In this document: positions 39,288 through 49,474 of the stretch, piece by piece
Numbering within the stretch: the first letter of the stretch is position 1
How the letters are laid out: each line of letters opens with the position of its first letter
Assembly (NCBI RefSeq): GCF_000758325.1
Contig: NZ_CP009459.1
Coordinates: forward strand, 992,001 to 1,056,000
Origin: Cedecea neteri
Lineage (GTDB): Bacteria > Pseudomonadota > Gammaproteobacteria > Enterobacterales > Enterobacteriaceae
Direction of reading: 5' to 3'
DNA: 64,000 nt
Program-made: the position numbers and the translations under genes
The notes under the pieces: model-generated
What the model saw: only the letters and a program-made list of their open reading frames with translations
Database searches by the model: none
Told to the model about the DNA's origin: nothing

Positions 39288-40207
39288 GCGCCACGAACTC
39301 TGTTCCGCGCCCGATGAAGCTGGCGCGGAGAGGAGAACCCGGCGGCGCTGGCCGCCTGTTCCATGCGCTGCCCCTGCTGCAGCCGCTGTTCCGCCACCGC
39401 CAGCCGGAGCTGTTCCAGATAGTCGCGAACGGAAATACCCAGGTGATGCTGAAAAAGGCGGGATAAATGTCGGGGGCTGACGTGAACCCGGTCAGCAATT
39501 TCCGGGATCGGCCAGGCTGCCTCAGGCGCAGCCGAAAGCAGATCCTGAGCGCGATGAACCGCCGGGTGAATATGATTCCGGTAGCGAAGCCAGGGCGAAA
39601 GCTGCGGGTCGTCGCCCGAGCGGCGGAACCAGACCACCATCTCTCTGGCAACATCGAGCGCCATCCGTGGGCCGCAGTAGCGGTTAATCAAATGCAAAGC
39701 GAGATCGATCCCCGACGTAATCCCTGCGCTGGTCCATATCCCGCGATCTTCCACAAAAATGCGGTTGTCTTTCACCTGCGCGCCTGGCGCAGCGGCTTTC
39801 AGTCTTTCAAGCACGTCATGGTGCGTTGTGCACTGAATGCCGTGCATCAAACCCGCACGGGCTGCCAGCAGCGCCCCGGAACAAACGCACATCAGATTAA
39901 GCTGCTGGCTGTGGATTTGCGGCTGCATCCGGGTTAACCAGCGCCGGACTTCTTCCGCCTGCGGCGTGGCAAAAAAGCGGTTTGAATCGCATACGCCGGG
40001 CAGCACCAGCAGACTCCCGGCGGGAAGGTTTTCAGGTAACGGCTGAATGCCGCTGAACGTCAGGCCAATAGAGGTTTCGACCTCAGGGTCCGGGCCAATG
40101 TAGTGCAGATCAAACGCGTTCTTTGCCAGCACCAGCGTTTCCGCCGGGCCGCTCAGATCGAGGGACAACACTCCCGGCAGCACCACAAACCAGACCCCTA
40201 TACTCAT
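39284..40207 (-). CDS. GlxA-type regulator (DJ-1/PfpI domain plus AraC HTH)
   Basis: The product has 307 residues from ATG 40207. The N-terminal DJ-1/PfpI-like domain (about 1-180, [24 protein letters not shown], with a nucleophile-elbow-like [13 protein letters not shown]) is followed by an AraC helix-turn-helix pair (about 210-305, [24 protein letters not shown]). Its ATG overlaps the stop of the isochorismatase-like gene (ATGA), so the two are coupled. It probably regulates that operon or a neighbour. E. coli has no counterpart here. Confidence 0.85.
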   Translation of the reverse strand: MSIGVWFVVLPGVLSLDLSGPAETLVLAKNAFDLHYIGPDPEVETSIGLTFSGIQPLPENLPAGSLLVLPGVCDSNRFFATPQAEEVRRWLTRMQPQIHSQQLNLMCVCSGALLAARAGLMHGIQCTTHHDVLERLKAAAPGAQVKDNRIFVEDRGIWTSAGITSGIDLALHLINRYCGPRMALDVAREMVVWFRRSGDDPQLSPWLRYRNHIHPAVHRAQDLLSAAPEAAWPIPEIADRVHVSPRHLSRLFQHHLGISVRDYLEQLRLAVAEQRLQQGQRMEQAASAAGFSSPRQLHRARNRVRGA

Positions 40208-40746
40208 TCCAGCGACTCCAGGCACTCGGCTACGGTTTGAATTTCGGCGAACCGCCCTGCCAGCACGGTTTCTGTGCGGTGCCGCAGGGTGGCGGCGTCC
40301 AGCGTAACCCCTTTCCAGGTCATCGGGAAGGTCAGCATGGCCTCGCTAACAAAAGAAACCCGGTAGCCCAGATCGGAAGCCACCCGCGTAGTGGTTTCGC
40401 AGCATTGCTCGGTGCGGATCCCACAGATGATCAGGTGGTTGATGTCTCGGGTACGGAGCCAATGATCCAGCCCGGTATCGGTAAACGCGTTGTGGACGTG
40501 TTTCTGAAAACTGACTGCAGGCTGGTGGCGTAAAAATGGCATCGGCGTAACAAACCCGGAGGCCAGCGAAAAGACATCGTCTTCATCCACATGGAAGATA
40601 TCCACCACCGGCACGTCTTTCTGCTGGCAGCCCGCAATGAGCGCCAGCATCGCCTGCTGGAACGCCGGGACATCATCCTCCCGCCAGTAATCCCGGTGAA
40701 AGAAAGACTGCTGGGTATCAATATTGATCAGCGCTGCACGTGACAT
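40204..40746 (-). CDS. Isochorismatase-like cysteine hydrolase
   Basis: The product has 180 residues from ATG 40746. The fold is recognised by ALINIDTQQSFF (catalytic Asp), a Lys in SFQKHVHNAF, and the nucleophile region CGIRTEQCCETTTRVASDLGY with Cys. The family includes nicotinamidases, N-carbamoyl hydrolases and isochorismatases; the substrate here is unknown. It is translationally coupled to a GlxA-type regulator, an arrangement often seen for stress- or amide-linked regulons. Confidence 0.82.
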   Translation of the reverse strand: MSRAALINIDTQQSFFHRDYWREDDVPAFQQAMLALIAGCQQKDVPVVDIFHVDEDDVFSLASGFVTPMPFLRHQPAVSFQKHVHNAFTDTGLDHWLRTRDINHLIICGIRTEQCCETTTRVASDLGYRVSFVSEAMLTFPMTWKGVTLDAATLRHRTETVLAGRFAEIQTVAECLESLE

Positions 40747-40887
40747 TTTCGGACTCCTTGTTGATGGGCTTAAAACCATTCTGACAAGGGATGTCACATA
40801 TGCTAATACCAAAAACGGACAGGATAGTGTTGGTTTGAGACGATGAATGGCTCGCTGTACGTCCGGCATCTTCTTCAGCCACAGTTT

Positions 40888-40980
40888 ATTCCCTCTCCCT
40901 GGAAGGGAGAGGGAATAAATCATGCCAACCTTAGCTTGTGATCCCCCTCGCCCCATTGAGGGGAGGAGCGAGGTGAGGGG
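40888..40980. repeat. Two REP-like elements upstream of the isochorismatase operon / downstream of xylB
   Basis: One palindrome is at 40888-40916 (ATTCCCTCTCCC / GGGAGAGGGAAT). A second, diverged element is at 40944-40980 (CCCCTCGCCCC ... GAGGTGAGGGG). They sit between the 3' end of xylB and the start of the isochorismatase-like gene. Confidence 0.75.
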
Positions 40981-40996
40981 AAAGTGATCGCGACAC

Positions 40997-42451
40997 TCAG
41001 GACATCAGCGGCAGCAGCTGCTGATAAATCTGGTTAAATACCTGGCGGCGCCCGGCATAGCGCTGGTGGCGAGCCAAATCAGGCTGATGCCTTTGCTCCA
41101 GCGGCGGCTGGGGCAGCAGAGCTTGCAAAGACTGGCCAGGTGAGAGCGCAAGTTGCGCCAGACGTGCCGCCCCAAGCGCGGGCCCAACGTCGCCACCGGT
41201 GCGGTAATCCAGCACCTGTCCGCTGATATCCGCCAGCATTTGCCGCCAGTACGGGCTGCGCGCACCGCCGCCAATCAGCGTAATACTGGCTGGCGTAATG
41301 CCGCATTCGTGCACAACGTCCATCCCGTCCGCCAGCGCGTAGCCCACGCCTTCCAGCACCGCACGGGCAAGCTCGGCGGGGCCGTGCTGATGGGTTAGAC
41401 CAAAAAAGGTGCCTTTAGCCTGCGGGTTATTATGCGGAGTACGCTCCCCGGAAAGATAAGGCAGGAACCAAACCACACCGGCGTCCTGATTTGCCTGTTC
41501 CGCCGCCGCCAGTAGAGCCGGTACGCTGCCGAGACCAGTGAGTTTAGCCGCCCAGTCAAGGCAGGAGGCCGCACTGAGCATCACCGACATCAAATGCCAG
41601 CGGTTGGGTAACGCATGGCAAAAACTGTGTACTGCACTTTCTGGCCTGCTGCGGAAGCCGTCGCTGACGGCAAAGTAAACCCCGGATGTCCCGAGCGAAA
41701 GCATTGCCTGTCCGGCATCAACCATGCCGACGCCGATAGCTCCAGCGGCATTGTCTCCCCCGCCCGCCACAACGGGCACAGCAGGCATTTTCCAGGCCTC
41801 TGCGACTTCTCGCGTTAGTACACCGGTTATTTCACTGCCCTCAAACAATTCAGGCATGTGCCGCCGGGATAGACGGCAGGCGTCGAGCATCGTGTCGCTC
41901 CAGTCGCGCTTCGCCACATCCAGCCACATCGTGCCTGCCGAATCGGACATGTCGCTGGCGAATTCTCCGGTCATTCTCAGACGCAGATAATCCTTCGGCA
42001 GCAGCACTGTATTGATTTGCGCAAAGATCTCCGGCTCATGACGCTCGACCCACAAAAGCTTAGGCGCGGTAAAGCCGGGCATCATCAGGTTGCCGGTTAT
42101 CGCTCTTGCCTCTTCCACGTTGCTCTCCAGCAGCGCACATTCCTCGCCGCTGCGGCCATCGTTCCAAAGGATAGCCGGGCGGAGTACGCGCTGTTTGCTG
42201 TCCAGCAACGTTGCCCCATGCATCTGACCTGCAAGCCCAATCGCCTTTACACCGCTGAGCGAATGCTTCACGCCCAGCGCCCGCATCGCACGGTCCGTTG
42301 CCTGCCACCAGTGTTCGGGATCTTGCTCGGACCACAAGGAATGAGGCCTGGATACGGTCAGCGGCTCGCTGCATGTAGCCATCACCTCGCCCGCTTCATT
42401 GAGCAGGATCGCCTTCACGCCTGAGGTGCCAAGATCGATGCCGATATACAT
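40997..42451 (-). CDS. xylB: XylB, xylulokinase
   Basis: The 484 residues equal the usual E. coli XylB length. It is an FGGY-family kinase: N-terminal YIGIDLGTSGVKAILLNE phosphate motif, catalytic Asp in VAGGGDNAAGAIG, and C-terminal ADP motif ITLIGGGARSPYWRQM. It phosphorylates D-xylulose to xylulose-5-phosphate. AAGGAG precedes the ATG, 45 bases after xylA, with which it is cotranscribed. Confidence 0.96.
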   Translation of the reverse strand: MYIGIDLGTSGVKAILLNEAGEVMATCSEPLTVSRPHSLWSEQDPEHWWQATDRAMRALGVKHSLSGVKAIGLAGQMHGATLLDSKQRVLRPAILWNDGRSGEECALLESNVEEARAITGNLMMPGFTAPKLLWVERHEPEIFAQINTVLLPKDYLRLRMTGEFASDMSDSAGTMWLDVAKRDWSDTMLDACRLSRRHMPELFEGSEITGVLTREVAEAWKMPAVPVVAGGGDNAAGAIGVGMVDAGQAMLSLGTSGVYFAVSDGFRSRPESAVHSFCHALPNRWHLMSVMLSAASCLDWAAKLTGLGSVPALLAAAEQANQDAGVVWFLPYLSGERTPHNNPQAKGTFFGLTHQHGPAELARAVLEGVGYALADGMDVVHECGITPASITLIGGGARSPYWRQMLADISGQVLDYRTGGDVGPALGAARLAQLALSPGQSLQALLPQPPLEQRHQPDLARHQRYAGRRQVFNQIYQQLLPLMS

Positions 42452-42496
42452 GGTAGCTCCTTAATATCGCGCCGCTTTTCAGCGGCGCAGGCAAGT

Positions 42497-43819
42497 TTAG
42501 TTATCGAACAAATAGTGGTTAATCAGGTTTTCCAGCCGCTCCTGATGCCCGCTTTGATGCTGCGGGGCCAGCTTGTGCTGCTCAGCGTACTGCGCCAGCT
42601 GCGTGAGCGATATCTGCCCTTTAAGAATTTGCTGGCCCAGCTCACTATTCCACCCGGCGTAGCGTTTGGCGACACGTTTATCAAGCTCGCCGTCTTCAAC
42701 CATGCGGGCAGCCACTTTCAGCGCCAGCGCCATCGTATCCATGGCGCCGATATGACCATAGAACAGGTCATATTTGTCGGTACTCTGGCGGCGTACTTTG
42801 GCGTCGAAGTTCAGGCCACCTGTCGTGAACCCGCCAGCTTTCAGGATCTCGTACATCACCAGTGCATTTTCCTCGACGCTGTTCGGGAACTGATCGGTAT
42901 CCCAGCCCAGCTGCGGATCGCCCCGGTTCGCATCCACCGAGCCAAAAATACCCAGTGCAATCGCGCTGGCGATTTCGTGGTGGAATGAGTGACCGGCGAG
43001 CGTCGCGTGGTTAGCCTCAATGTTTACCTTTATCTCTTTTTCGAGACCAAACTGCTTCAGGAAGCCGTAGACCGTCGCCACGTCGTAATCGTACTGATGC
43101 TTGGTCGGTTCCTGCGGCTTCGGTTCGATAAGCAACGTGCCGCGGAAGCCGATTTTATGCTTGTGCTCAACGACCATTTGCATAAAGCGTCCAATTTGCT
43201 CACGCTCCTGCCGCAGGTCGGTATTCAGCAGGGTTTCATACCCCTCACGCCCACCCCATAGCACATAGTTTTCCCCGCCCAGTTGATGCGTGGCGTTCAT
43301 TGCCGTCACGACTTGCGTCGCCGCCCAGGTAAACACTTCGGGGTCGGGATTCGTTGCTGCCCCAGCGCCGTAGCGAGGGTGGGTAAAGCAGTTAGCCGTG
43401 CCCCACAACAGCTTCACGCCGCTGTCCTGCTGTTTTTGCGCCAGAACTTCCGTCATCTGTGCAAAATTGTTCAGGTATTCCTTAAGCGACGAGCCTTCCG
43501 GAGACACGTCAACATCATGAAAGCAGTAATACGGCACGCCCAGTTTCTGGAAAAACTCAAACGCCACGTCGGCCTTACGCTTCGCAAGCGTCATCGCGTC
43601 TCCGGCCTGCTGCCACGGGCGTTCGAAAGCACCCACGCCGAACATATCCGCGCCCGTCCAGCAGAATGTGTGCCAGTAGCAGGCAGCAAAACGCAGATGC
43701 TCTTCCATGCGTTTTCCAAGAATTAATGCATCCGGATTGTAGTGACGAAACGCCAGTGGGTTGGTGGTTTTAGGGCCTTCAAAACGCACGTGATCGAGTT
43801 GGTCGAAATAAGCTTGCAT
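42497..43819 (-). CDS. xylA: XylA, D-xylose isomerase
   Basis: The product has 440 residues from ATG 43819 (CGGAG 7 bases upstream), the E. coli length. It is a TIM-barrel metalloenzyme with the catalytic His/Asp in [11 protein letters not shown]. Metal-ligand segments are [29 protein letters not shown] and [20 protein letters not shown]. It converts D-xylose to D-xylulose. It diverges from xylF. Confidence 0.97.
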   Translation of the reverse strand: MQAYFDQLDHVRFEGPKTTNPLAFRHYNPDALILGKRMEEHLRFAACYWHTFCWTGADMFGVGAFERPWQQAGDAMTLAKRKADVAFEFFQKLGVPYYCFHDVDVSPEGSSLKEYLNNFAQMTEVLAQKQQDSGVKLLWGTANCFTHPRYGAGAATNPDPEVFTWAATQVVTAMNATHQLGGENYVLWGGREGYETLLNTDLRQEREQIGRFMQMVVEHKHKIGFRGTLLIEPKPQEPTKHQYDYDVATVYGFLKQFGLEKEIKVNIEANHATLAGHSFHHEIASAIALGIFGSVDANRGDPQLGWDTDQFPNSVEENALVMYEILKAGGFTTGGLNFDAKVRRQSTDKYDLFYGHIGAMDTMALALKVAARMVEDGELDKRVAKRYAGWNSELGQQILKGQISLTQLAQYAEQHKLAPQHQSGHQERLENLINHYLFDN

Positions 43820-44189
43820 AGTTAACTCCGTCATCAGAAAAATGCGGCAGGATAGCTGGTCAGCTCATCCTGAATTTTCCCTGGCGGTTGCTCAATTACG
43901 TTATTTCACTCTGGGATTGAGAGAATACTCAAATGTGCGTCACCTCGCAAAAAATGAATAAAATAATAAATAAACCTCGCGTAACTGCTTCCATAAATTA
44001 GTGCAACAGACTAACCATTCAATATGAAATCAGATCGCCATCATAATTTTGCGATTAAACAAAAAAACATAACGCGAAGATAAAAATCAGTAATTGATGC
44101 TTTCTCCATGAACGATAACAATTCAAACTGTCTGCTGATATGAATCACTCTTTATTCCGATAAGCCACCTTCCCCTACAGGTAAATAAC
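43820..44189. promoter_or_regulatory. xylA / xylF divergent control region
   Basis: This 370-base AT-rich gap holds no gene. In E. coli the equivalent region carries two XylR activator sites and a shared CRP site between the divergent promoters. A CRP-like site is visible at 43934-43949. I could not assign the XylR half-sites with confidence. Confidence 0.7.
43934..43949. promoter_or_regulatory. Probable CRP site in the xyl control region
   Basis: TGTGCGTCACCTCGCA fits TGTGA-N6-TCACA at 8 of 10 key positions. It lies between the divergent xylA and xylF genes. Confidence 0.6.
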
Positions 44190-45182
44190 ATGAAGATAAA
44201 GAACCTCTTAGTCACGCTATGCGCCTCACTTATCCTGACCAGCGTAAGCGGCATCGCAAAAGAAGTGAAAATCGGTATGGCGATTGACGACCTTCGCCTG
44301 GAGCGCTGGCAAAAAGATCGCGATATTTTTGTAAAAAAAGCGGAATCATTGGGGGCGAAAGTTTTTGTCCAGTCCGCCAATGGCAACGAAGAAACCCAGA
44401 TGTCGCAAATTGAAAATATGATTAACCGCGGCGTTGATGTATTAGTGATTATCCCCTACAACGGCCAGGTATTAAGTAACGTGGTTGCAGAGGCTAAACG
44501 TGAAGGCATTAAAGTGCTCGCTTACGACCGCATGATTAATAATGCTGACATTGATTTTTATATTTCTTTCGACAATGAAAAAGTCGGTGAATTACAAGCA
44601 AAAAGCATCGTGAGTAAAGTGCCACAAGGGAATTATTTCTTAATGGGTGGCTCACCGGTGGATAATAATGCGAAATTATTCCGCGCCGGCCAGATGAAAG
44701 TATTAAAGCCTTATATCGATGATGGGAAAATTAAAGTCGTCGGGGATCAGTGGGTTGACGGCTGGCTGCCGGAAAACGCGCTGAAAATAATGGAAAACGC
44801 CCTGACGGCAAACAATAACAAGATTGATGCCGTTGTCGCATCCAACGACGCCACTGCGGGCGGCGCAATCCAGGCGCTTAGCGCGCAAGGGCTGGCGGGG
44901 AAAGTGGCTATTTCAGGCCAGGATGCCGATCTCGCGGGCATTAAGCGCATTATTGCCGGCACTCAAACAATGACCGTCTATAAACCTATTACCAAACTGG
45001 CAGATACCGCCGCTGAAATTGCCGTCGAGCTGGGTGAAGGCAAACAACCCGCCGCAGATGCCACATTAAATAATGGCTTGAAAGATGTTCCCTCCCGCCT
45101 CCTGACGCCTATTGAGGTGGAAAAAACCAATATCGACAGCACCGTTATTGCCGATGGTTTCCACAAAAAGAGCGATCTGTAG
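44190..45182 (+). CDS. xylF: XylF, periplasmic D-xylose-binding protein
   Basis: The 330-residue product equals E. coli XylF in length. A signal peptide ([21 protein letters not shown]) is followed by a sugar-binding type-1 periplasmic protein starting [20 protein letters not shown]. It delivers D-xylose to XylGH. It is the first gene of the rightward xyl operon. Confidence 0.96.
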   Translation: MKIKNLLVTLCASLILTSVSGIAKEVKIGMAIDDLRLERWQKDRDIFVKKAESLGAKVFVQSANGNEETQMSQIENMINRGVDVLVIIPYNGQVLSNVVAEAKREGIKVLAYDRMINNADIDFYISFDNEKVGELQAKSIVSKVPQGNYFLMGGSPVDNNAKLFRAGQMKVLKPYIDDGKIKVVGDQWVDGWLPENALKIMENALTANNNKIDAVVASNDATAGGAIQALSAQGLAGKVAISGQDADLAGIKRIIAGTQTMTVYKPITKLADTAAEIAVELGEGKQPAADATLNNGLKDVPSRLLTPIEVEKTNIDSTVIADGFHKKSDL

Positions 45183-45232
45183 CCACCGGGCCTGCCTATA
45201 CGCGGGCCTTCTCTTTCACCAGGAGGAGCCTT

Positions 45233-46774
45233 ATGCCTCATTTGTTGGAAATGAAAAACATCACCAAATCCTTTGGGCCAGTAAAAGCCGTGGATAACGT
45301 GAGTCTGGCCCTGGACGCTGGAGAAGTGATGTCGCTGTGCGGTGAAAATGGCTCGGGCAAATCCACGCTGATGAAAGTGCTGTGCGGTATTTACCCTCAC
45401 GGCAGCTATGAAGGTGAAATCTGGTTTGCCGGTGAACCGCTGCAGGCGAGTCATATTCGTGACACTGAGCGTAAAGGTATCGCCATCATTCATCAGGAAC
45501 TGGCGCTGGTGAAGCACCTTACTGTGCTGGAAAACATCTTCCTCGGCGTAGAGATTACGCGCCACGGCTTGCTCGACTTCGATGCCATGACGTTACGCTG
45601 CCAGAAGCTGCTTGCTCAGGTAAACCTGACCCTCTCCCCGGAAACACGCGTAGGGGATTTGGGACTAGGGCAGCAGCAATTGGTTGAGATCGCGAAGGCG
45701 CTGAACAAGCAGGTGCGGTTGCTGATTCTGGACGAACCCACCGCCTCGCTCACCGAGCAGGAAACCGCCGTGCTGCTCGGGATTATTCGCGATCTCCAGT
45801 CGCACGGCATCGCCTGTATTTATATCTCCCACAAGCTCAATGAGGTAAAAGCCATTTCCGACACCATCTGCGTGATTCGCGACGGGCAGCCCATCGGCAC
45901 CCGCGAAGCTAAGCAAATGAGCGAGGACGATATCATCACCATGATGGTTGGCCGGGAACTGACCGCGCTGTATCCCAGTGAACCGCACCAAACCGGCGAT
46001 GAGATCCTGCGCGTCGAACACCTTACCGCATGGCATCCGGTCAACCGGCACATCAAGCGGGTCAACGATGCCTCTTTTTCTCTGCGAAAAGGGGAAATCC
46101 TGGGCATTGCCGGTTTGGTCGGGGCCGGAAGAACTGAGGCTGTTCAGTGTCTGTTTGGCGTCTGGCAGGGGCGCTGGGAAGGAAATATCTACATCGATGG
46201 GCAGCAGGTTCGTATCAATAACTGTCAGCAGGCTATCGCTCACGGCATCGCCATGGTGCCAGAAGACCGTAAGAAGGACGGTATCGTGCCGGTCATGGCC
46301 GTGGGGCAAAACATCACGCTTGCCGCATTAAGTCAGTTTTCGGGGGCCTTAAGCAGCCTGGATGAAGCACAAGAACAGCACTGCATGCTGCAGTCGCTGA
46401 CACGCCTGAAAGTCAAAACGTCATCATCCAGCCTGGCGATTGGCCGCCTGAGCGGCGGGAACCAGCAAAAAGCAATTCTTGCCCGCTGCCTGTTGCTCAA
46501 CCCGCGCATCCTGATACTCGATGAACCCACGCGAGGCATCGATATTGGCGCGAAATACGAGATCTACAAACTTATCAATCAACTGGTGCAGCAGGGGATC
46601 GCCGTCATTGTCATATCCTCTGAACTCCCCGAAGTGCTCGGCCTGAGCGATCGCGTACTGGTGATGCACGAAGGCCGCATTAAAGCCGATTTGATTAACC
46701 ATAATCTGACCCAGGAAAAGGTCATGGAAGCCGCCCTGAGGAGTGACCCCCATGTCGAAAAGCAATTTGTCTGA
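45233..46774 (+). CDS. xylG: XylG, D-xylose ABC transporter ATPase
   Basis: The 513-residue product has two fused ATPase domains. The first has Walker [10 protein letters not shown] and Walker [12 protein letters not shown]. The second has a degenerate P-loop (GLVGAGRTE) with signature LSGGNQQKA and Walker [12 protein letters not shown], normal for RbsA/XylG-type importers. CAGGAGGAG precedes the ATG. It overlaps xylH by 23 bases. Confidence 0.96.
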   Translation: MPHLLEMKNITKSFGPVKAVDNVSLALDAGEVMSLCGENGSGKSTLMKVLCGIYPHGSYEGEIWFAGEPLQASHIRDTERKGIAIIHQELALVKHLTVLENIFLGVEITRHGLLDFDAMTLRCQKLLAQVNLTLSPETRVGDLGLGQQQLVEIAKALNKQVRLLILDEPTASLTEQETAVLLGIIRDLQSHGIACIYISHKLNEVKAISDTICVIRDGQPIGTREAKQMSEDDIITMMVGRELTALYPSEPHQTGDEILRVEHLTAWHPVNRHIKRVNDASFSLRKGEILGIAGLVGAGRTEAVQCLFGVWQGRWEGNIYIDGQQVRINNCQQAIAHGIAMVPEDRKKDGIVPVMAVGQNITLAALSQFSGALSSLDEAQEQHCMLQSLTRLKVKTSSSSLAIGRLSGGNQQKAILARCLLLNPRILILDEPTRGIDIGAKYEIYKLINQLVQQGIAVIVISSELPEVLGLSDRVLVMHEGRIKADLINHNLTQEKVMEAALRSDPHVEKQFV

Positions 46775-47933
46775 AATGAAACTGACGGCACCAGGCCGCG
46801 CCTCCGTTGAGGCATTAAAATCTCTGAATTTGCAGGTTTTTGTCATGATTGCCGCCATCCTGGTGATCATGCTGTTCTTTACGTGGCAAACGGACGGCGC
46901 TTACCTGAGCGCCCGCAACGTCTCCAACCTGCTTCGGCAAACGGCCATTACCGGCATCCTCGCGGTAGGCATGGTGTTCGTCATTATTTCGGCTGAAATC
47001 GACCTCTCGGTTGGCTCAATGATGGGTCTTCTGGGCGGCGTAGCGGCCATTTTTGACGTCTGGCTCGGCTGGCCTCTGCCACTCACCATTGTCGTCACGC
47101 TGGCCCTGGGTCTGGTTCTCGGGGCATGGAACGGATGGTGGGTTGCCTATCGCAAAGTGCCGTCGTTTATCGTCACGCTGGCGGGCATGCTGGCGTTCCG
47201 CGGCATCCTGATAGGCATCACCAACGGCACCACCGTATCGCCTACCAGCGGAGCCATGTCGCAAATCGGGCAAAGCTACCTGTCAGACGGCATTGGCTTT
47301 ACCGTTGGCGTTATCGGTTTGATGGGCTTTATTGCCTGGCAATGGCGGCTGCGCATGCGCCGTCAGGCTTTGGGCCTTACCGCGCCCGCGTCAGGTGGCG
47401 TTGTTGGCCGCCAGGCAATCACCGCGGTGATCGTGCTCGGCGCCATCTGGCTGCTGAACGACTATCGTGGCGTCCCTACGCCGGTACTTATCCTCGCTCT
47501 GCTGCTGCTCGCCGGGATGTTTATGGCCACCCGAACCGCGTTTGGCCGCCGAATTTACGCCATCGGCGGCAATATCGATGCTGCACGCCTTTCGGGAATC
47601 AACGTCGAACGTACCAAACTCGCCGTGTTTGCGATTAACGGCCTGATGGTGGCGATTGCCGGGTTGATTCTTAGCTCGCGCCTCGGGGCCGGCTCACCTT
47701 CCGCAGGGAATATCGCCGAACTGGATGCCATTGCCGCCTGCGTCATCGGTGGAACCAGCCTGGCGGGCGGTATCGGTAGCGTTGCCGGTGCGGTGATGGG
47801 GGCATTCATTATGGCTTCGCTCGACAACGGCATGAGCATGATGGACGTCCCGACCTTCTGGCAGTACATCGTGAAAGGCGCCATTTTGCTGCTCGCGGTG
47901 TGGATGGATTCTGCGACAAAACGACGGGCGTAA
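46752..47933 (+). CDS. xylH: XylH, D-xylose ABC transporter permease
   Basis: The product has 393 residues from ATG 46752 ([12 protein letters not shown]), the E. coli length. It is a RbsC-type permease with about ten helices, with segments such as [20 protein letters not shown] and [21 protein letters not shown] nearly unchanged from E. coli. A GTG in frame at 46743 is a less likely start. Confidence 0.95.
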   Translation: MSKSNLSEMKLTAPGRASVEALKSLNLQVFVMIAAILVIMLFFTWQTDGAYLSARNVSNLLRQTAITGILAVGMVFVIISAEIDLSVGSMMGLLGGVAAIFDVWLGWPLPLTIVVTLALGLVLGAWNGWWVAYRKVPSFIVTLAGMLAFRGILIGITNGTTVSPTSGAMSQIGQSYLSDGIGFTVGVIGLMGFIAWQWRLRMRRQALGLTAPASGGVVGRQAITAVIVLGAIWLLNDYRGVPTPVLILALLLLAGMFMATRTAFGRRIYAIGGNIDAARLSGINVERTKLAVFAINGLMVAIAGLILSSRLGAGSPSAGNIAELDAIAACVIGGTSLAGGIGSVAGAVMGAFIMASLDNGMSMMDVPTFWQYIVKGAILLLAVWMDSATKRRA

Positions 47934-47967
47934 TAGGCCTGAGGCAAAACGTGCAAACGATCACAAT

Positions 47968-47988
47968 GCCGGGGTGGCGTTCCCCGGC
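47968..47988 (+). terminator. GC hairpin between xylH and xylR
   Basis: GCCGGGG / CCCCGGC has a 7-base loop and no T tract. It could lower read-through from xylFGH into xylR or protect the xylH 3' end. Confidence 0.35.
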
Positions 47989-48041
47989 TCGCTCGCGGCT
48001 GTGGTATTCAGACATCAGGTTAGCTACGGGAAACTATCGGC

Positions 48042-49220
48042 ATGTTTGAGAAACGTCATCGCATCACGCTGTTATTCAACGCCAATAAAGTCTATGACCG
48101 TCAGGTGGTCGAAGGCGTGGGGGAATATTTGCAGGCCTCTCAGTCAGAATGGGATATTTTTATCGAAGAGGATTTCCGCGCCCGTATCGATAATATCAAA
48201 GAGTGGCTGGGCGACGGCGTGATTGCCGATTTTGACGATCGGGAGATTGAACACTTACTGGAAGGCGCCGAAGTCCCGATTGTCGGCGTCGGTGGCTCCT
48301 ACCACACGCCGGAGCACTATCCCGCAGTGCATTACATCGCGACCGACAACCACGCGCTGGTGGAAAGCGCCTTCCTGCACCTGAAAGAGAAAGGCGTTCA
48401 GCGTTTTGCGTTTTATGGCTTGCCCGGCTCGAGCGGCAAACGCTGGGCCGCCGAGCGAGAGCACGCTTTTCGTCAACTGGTTGCGAAGGAAAAGTACCGG
48501 GGCGTGGTTTACCAGGGCATAGAAACGGCACCAGAAAACTGGCAGCACGCCCAGAACCGCCTTGCGGACTGGGTACAAACGCTGCCGCCGCAAACCGGCA
48601 TTATTGCGGTCACAGACGCCCGCGCCCGCCACCTGCTGCAGGTTTGCGAGCACCTGCATATCCCCGTCCCGGAAAAGCTTTGCGTGATCGGCATCGATAA
48701 CGAGGAGCTGACCCGCTATTTATCGCGGGTTGCGCTCTCGTCAGTGGCACAGGGTACGCGTCAGATGGGCTATCAGGCCGCCAAATTGCTGCATCGCCTG
48801 CTGGACAGAGAAATCCTGCCTCTGCAGCGCGTGCTTGTGCCGCCGGTGAGGGTTGTGGAACGCCGCTCTACGGATTATCGCTCGCTGCACGACCCGGCGG
48901 TAATTCAGGCGATGCACTACATCCGCAATCACGCCTGCAAGGGAATTAAAGTCGAGCAAGTGCTGGATGCGGTCGGCATCTCGCGTTCGAACCTGGAGAA
49001 GCGTTTTAAAGAGGAGGTCGGCGAGACGATTCACGCGGTGATCCACGCCGAAAAACTGGAAAAAGCGCGCAGCCTGCTTATTTCAACATCCTTATCTATC
49101 AATGAAATATCACAGGTGTGCGGCTACCCATCTTTGCAATATTTCTATTCGGTATTTAAAAAAGAGTATGACGCCACGCCTAAAGAGCACCGCGATCGCT
49201 TTAGCGAAATTTTAGTTTAA
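48042..49220 (+). CDS. xylR: XylR, D-xylose-responsive activator
   Basis: The 392 residues equal the length of E. coli XylR. The N-terminal periplasmic-binding-like domain (about 5-275) binds xylose, and the C-terminal AraC domain (about 285-390) has KVEQVLDAVGISRSNLEKRF and INEISQVCGYPSLQYFYSVFKKEYDATPKEHR in segments. It activates both xyl transcripts. It lies 108 bases after xylH. Confidence 0.96.
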   Translation: MFEKRHRITLLFNANKVYDRQVVEGVGEYLQASQSEWDIFIEEDFRARIDNIKEWLGDGVIADFDDREIEHLLEGAEVPIVGVGGSYHTPEHYPAVHYIATDNHALVESAFLHLKEKGVQRFAFYGLPGSSGKRWAAEREHAFRQLVAKEKYRGVVYQGIETAPENWQHAQNRLADWVQTLPPQTGIIAVTDARARHLLQVCEHLHIPVPEKLCVIGIDNEELTRYLSRVALSSVAQGTRQMGYQAAKLLHRLLDREILPLQRVLVPPVRVVERRSTDYRSLHDPAVIQAMHYIRNHACKGIKVEQVLDAVGISRSNLEKRFKEEVGETIHAVIHAEKLEKARSLLISTSLSINEISQVCGYPSLQYFYSVFKKEYDATPKEHRDRFSEILV

Positions 49221-49224
49221 AGCT

Positions 49225-49420
49225 CTACTCTAGATAATTCGAGTTGCAGGACAAAAAGGCTTTCAGGTCTTTTTGAACGGCGTTTACGCTGACCCCGTAG
49301 GGGCGAGGCTCCGCTGAGTAACGCGGCAAGGCCGTGAATCCTCAGGAGCATAGCTAACTATGTGACTGAGGTGAGCGGGTGCAGCTAACGCATCTGCGGC
49401 TTGAAGTATGACGAGTATAT
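49225..49420. repeat. ERIC (IRU) element with internal insertion
   Basis: The core GTGAATCCTCAGGAGCATAG and TGTGACTGAGGTGAGCG matches the ERIC1R/ERIC2 primer sites with few changes. The imperfect terminal inverted repeats are near TACTC..ATAATTCGAGTTGCAG and CTGC..CTTGAAGTATGACGAGTA. The canonical element is about 127 bp; this one spans about 196, with extra sequence in the left half (about 49250-49318). Confidence 0.85.
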
Positions 49421-49426
49421 AAATAA

Positions 49427-49458
49427 CAATGCCCTCCGAAGAGGGCATTGTTTATTTC
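49427..49458. terminator. Bidirectional terminator between xylR and bax
   Basis: CAATGCCCTC-CGAA-GAGGGCATTG is followed by TTTATTT on one side and preceded by AT-rich sequence on the other. It serves converging xylR and bax. Confidence 0.8.
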
Positions 49459-49474
49459 ATTCAGACAATGAAAA

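Noticed and set aside
46086-46130. Degenerate P-loop in the second XylG ATPase domain considered as a defect
   Set aside because: GLVGAGRTE is normal for the second domain of RbsA/XylG-type ATPases.
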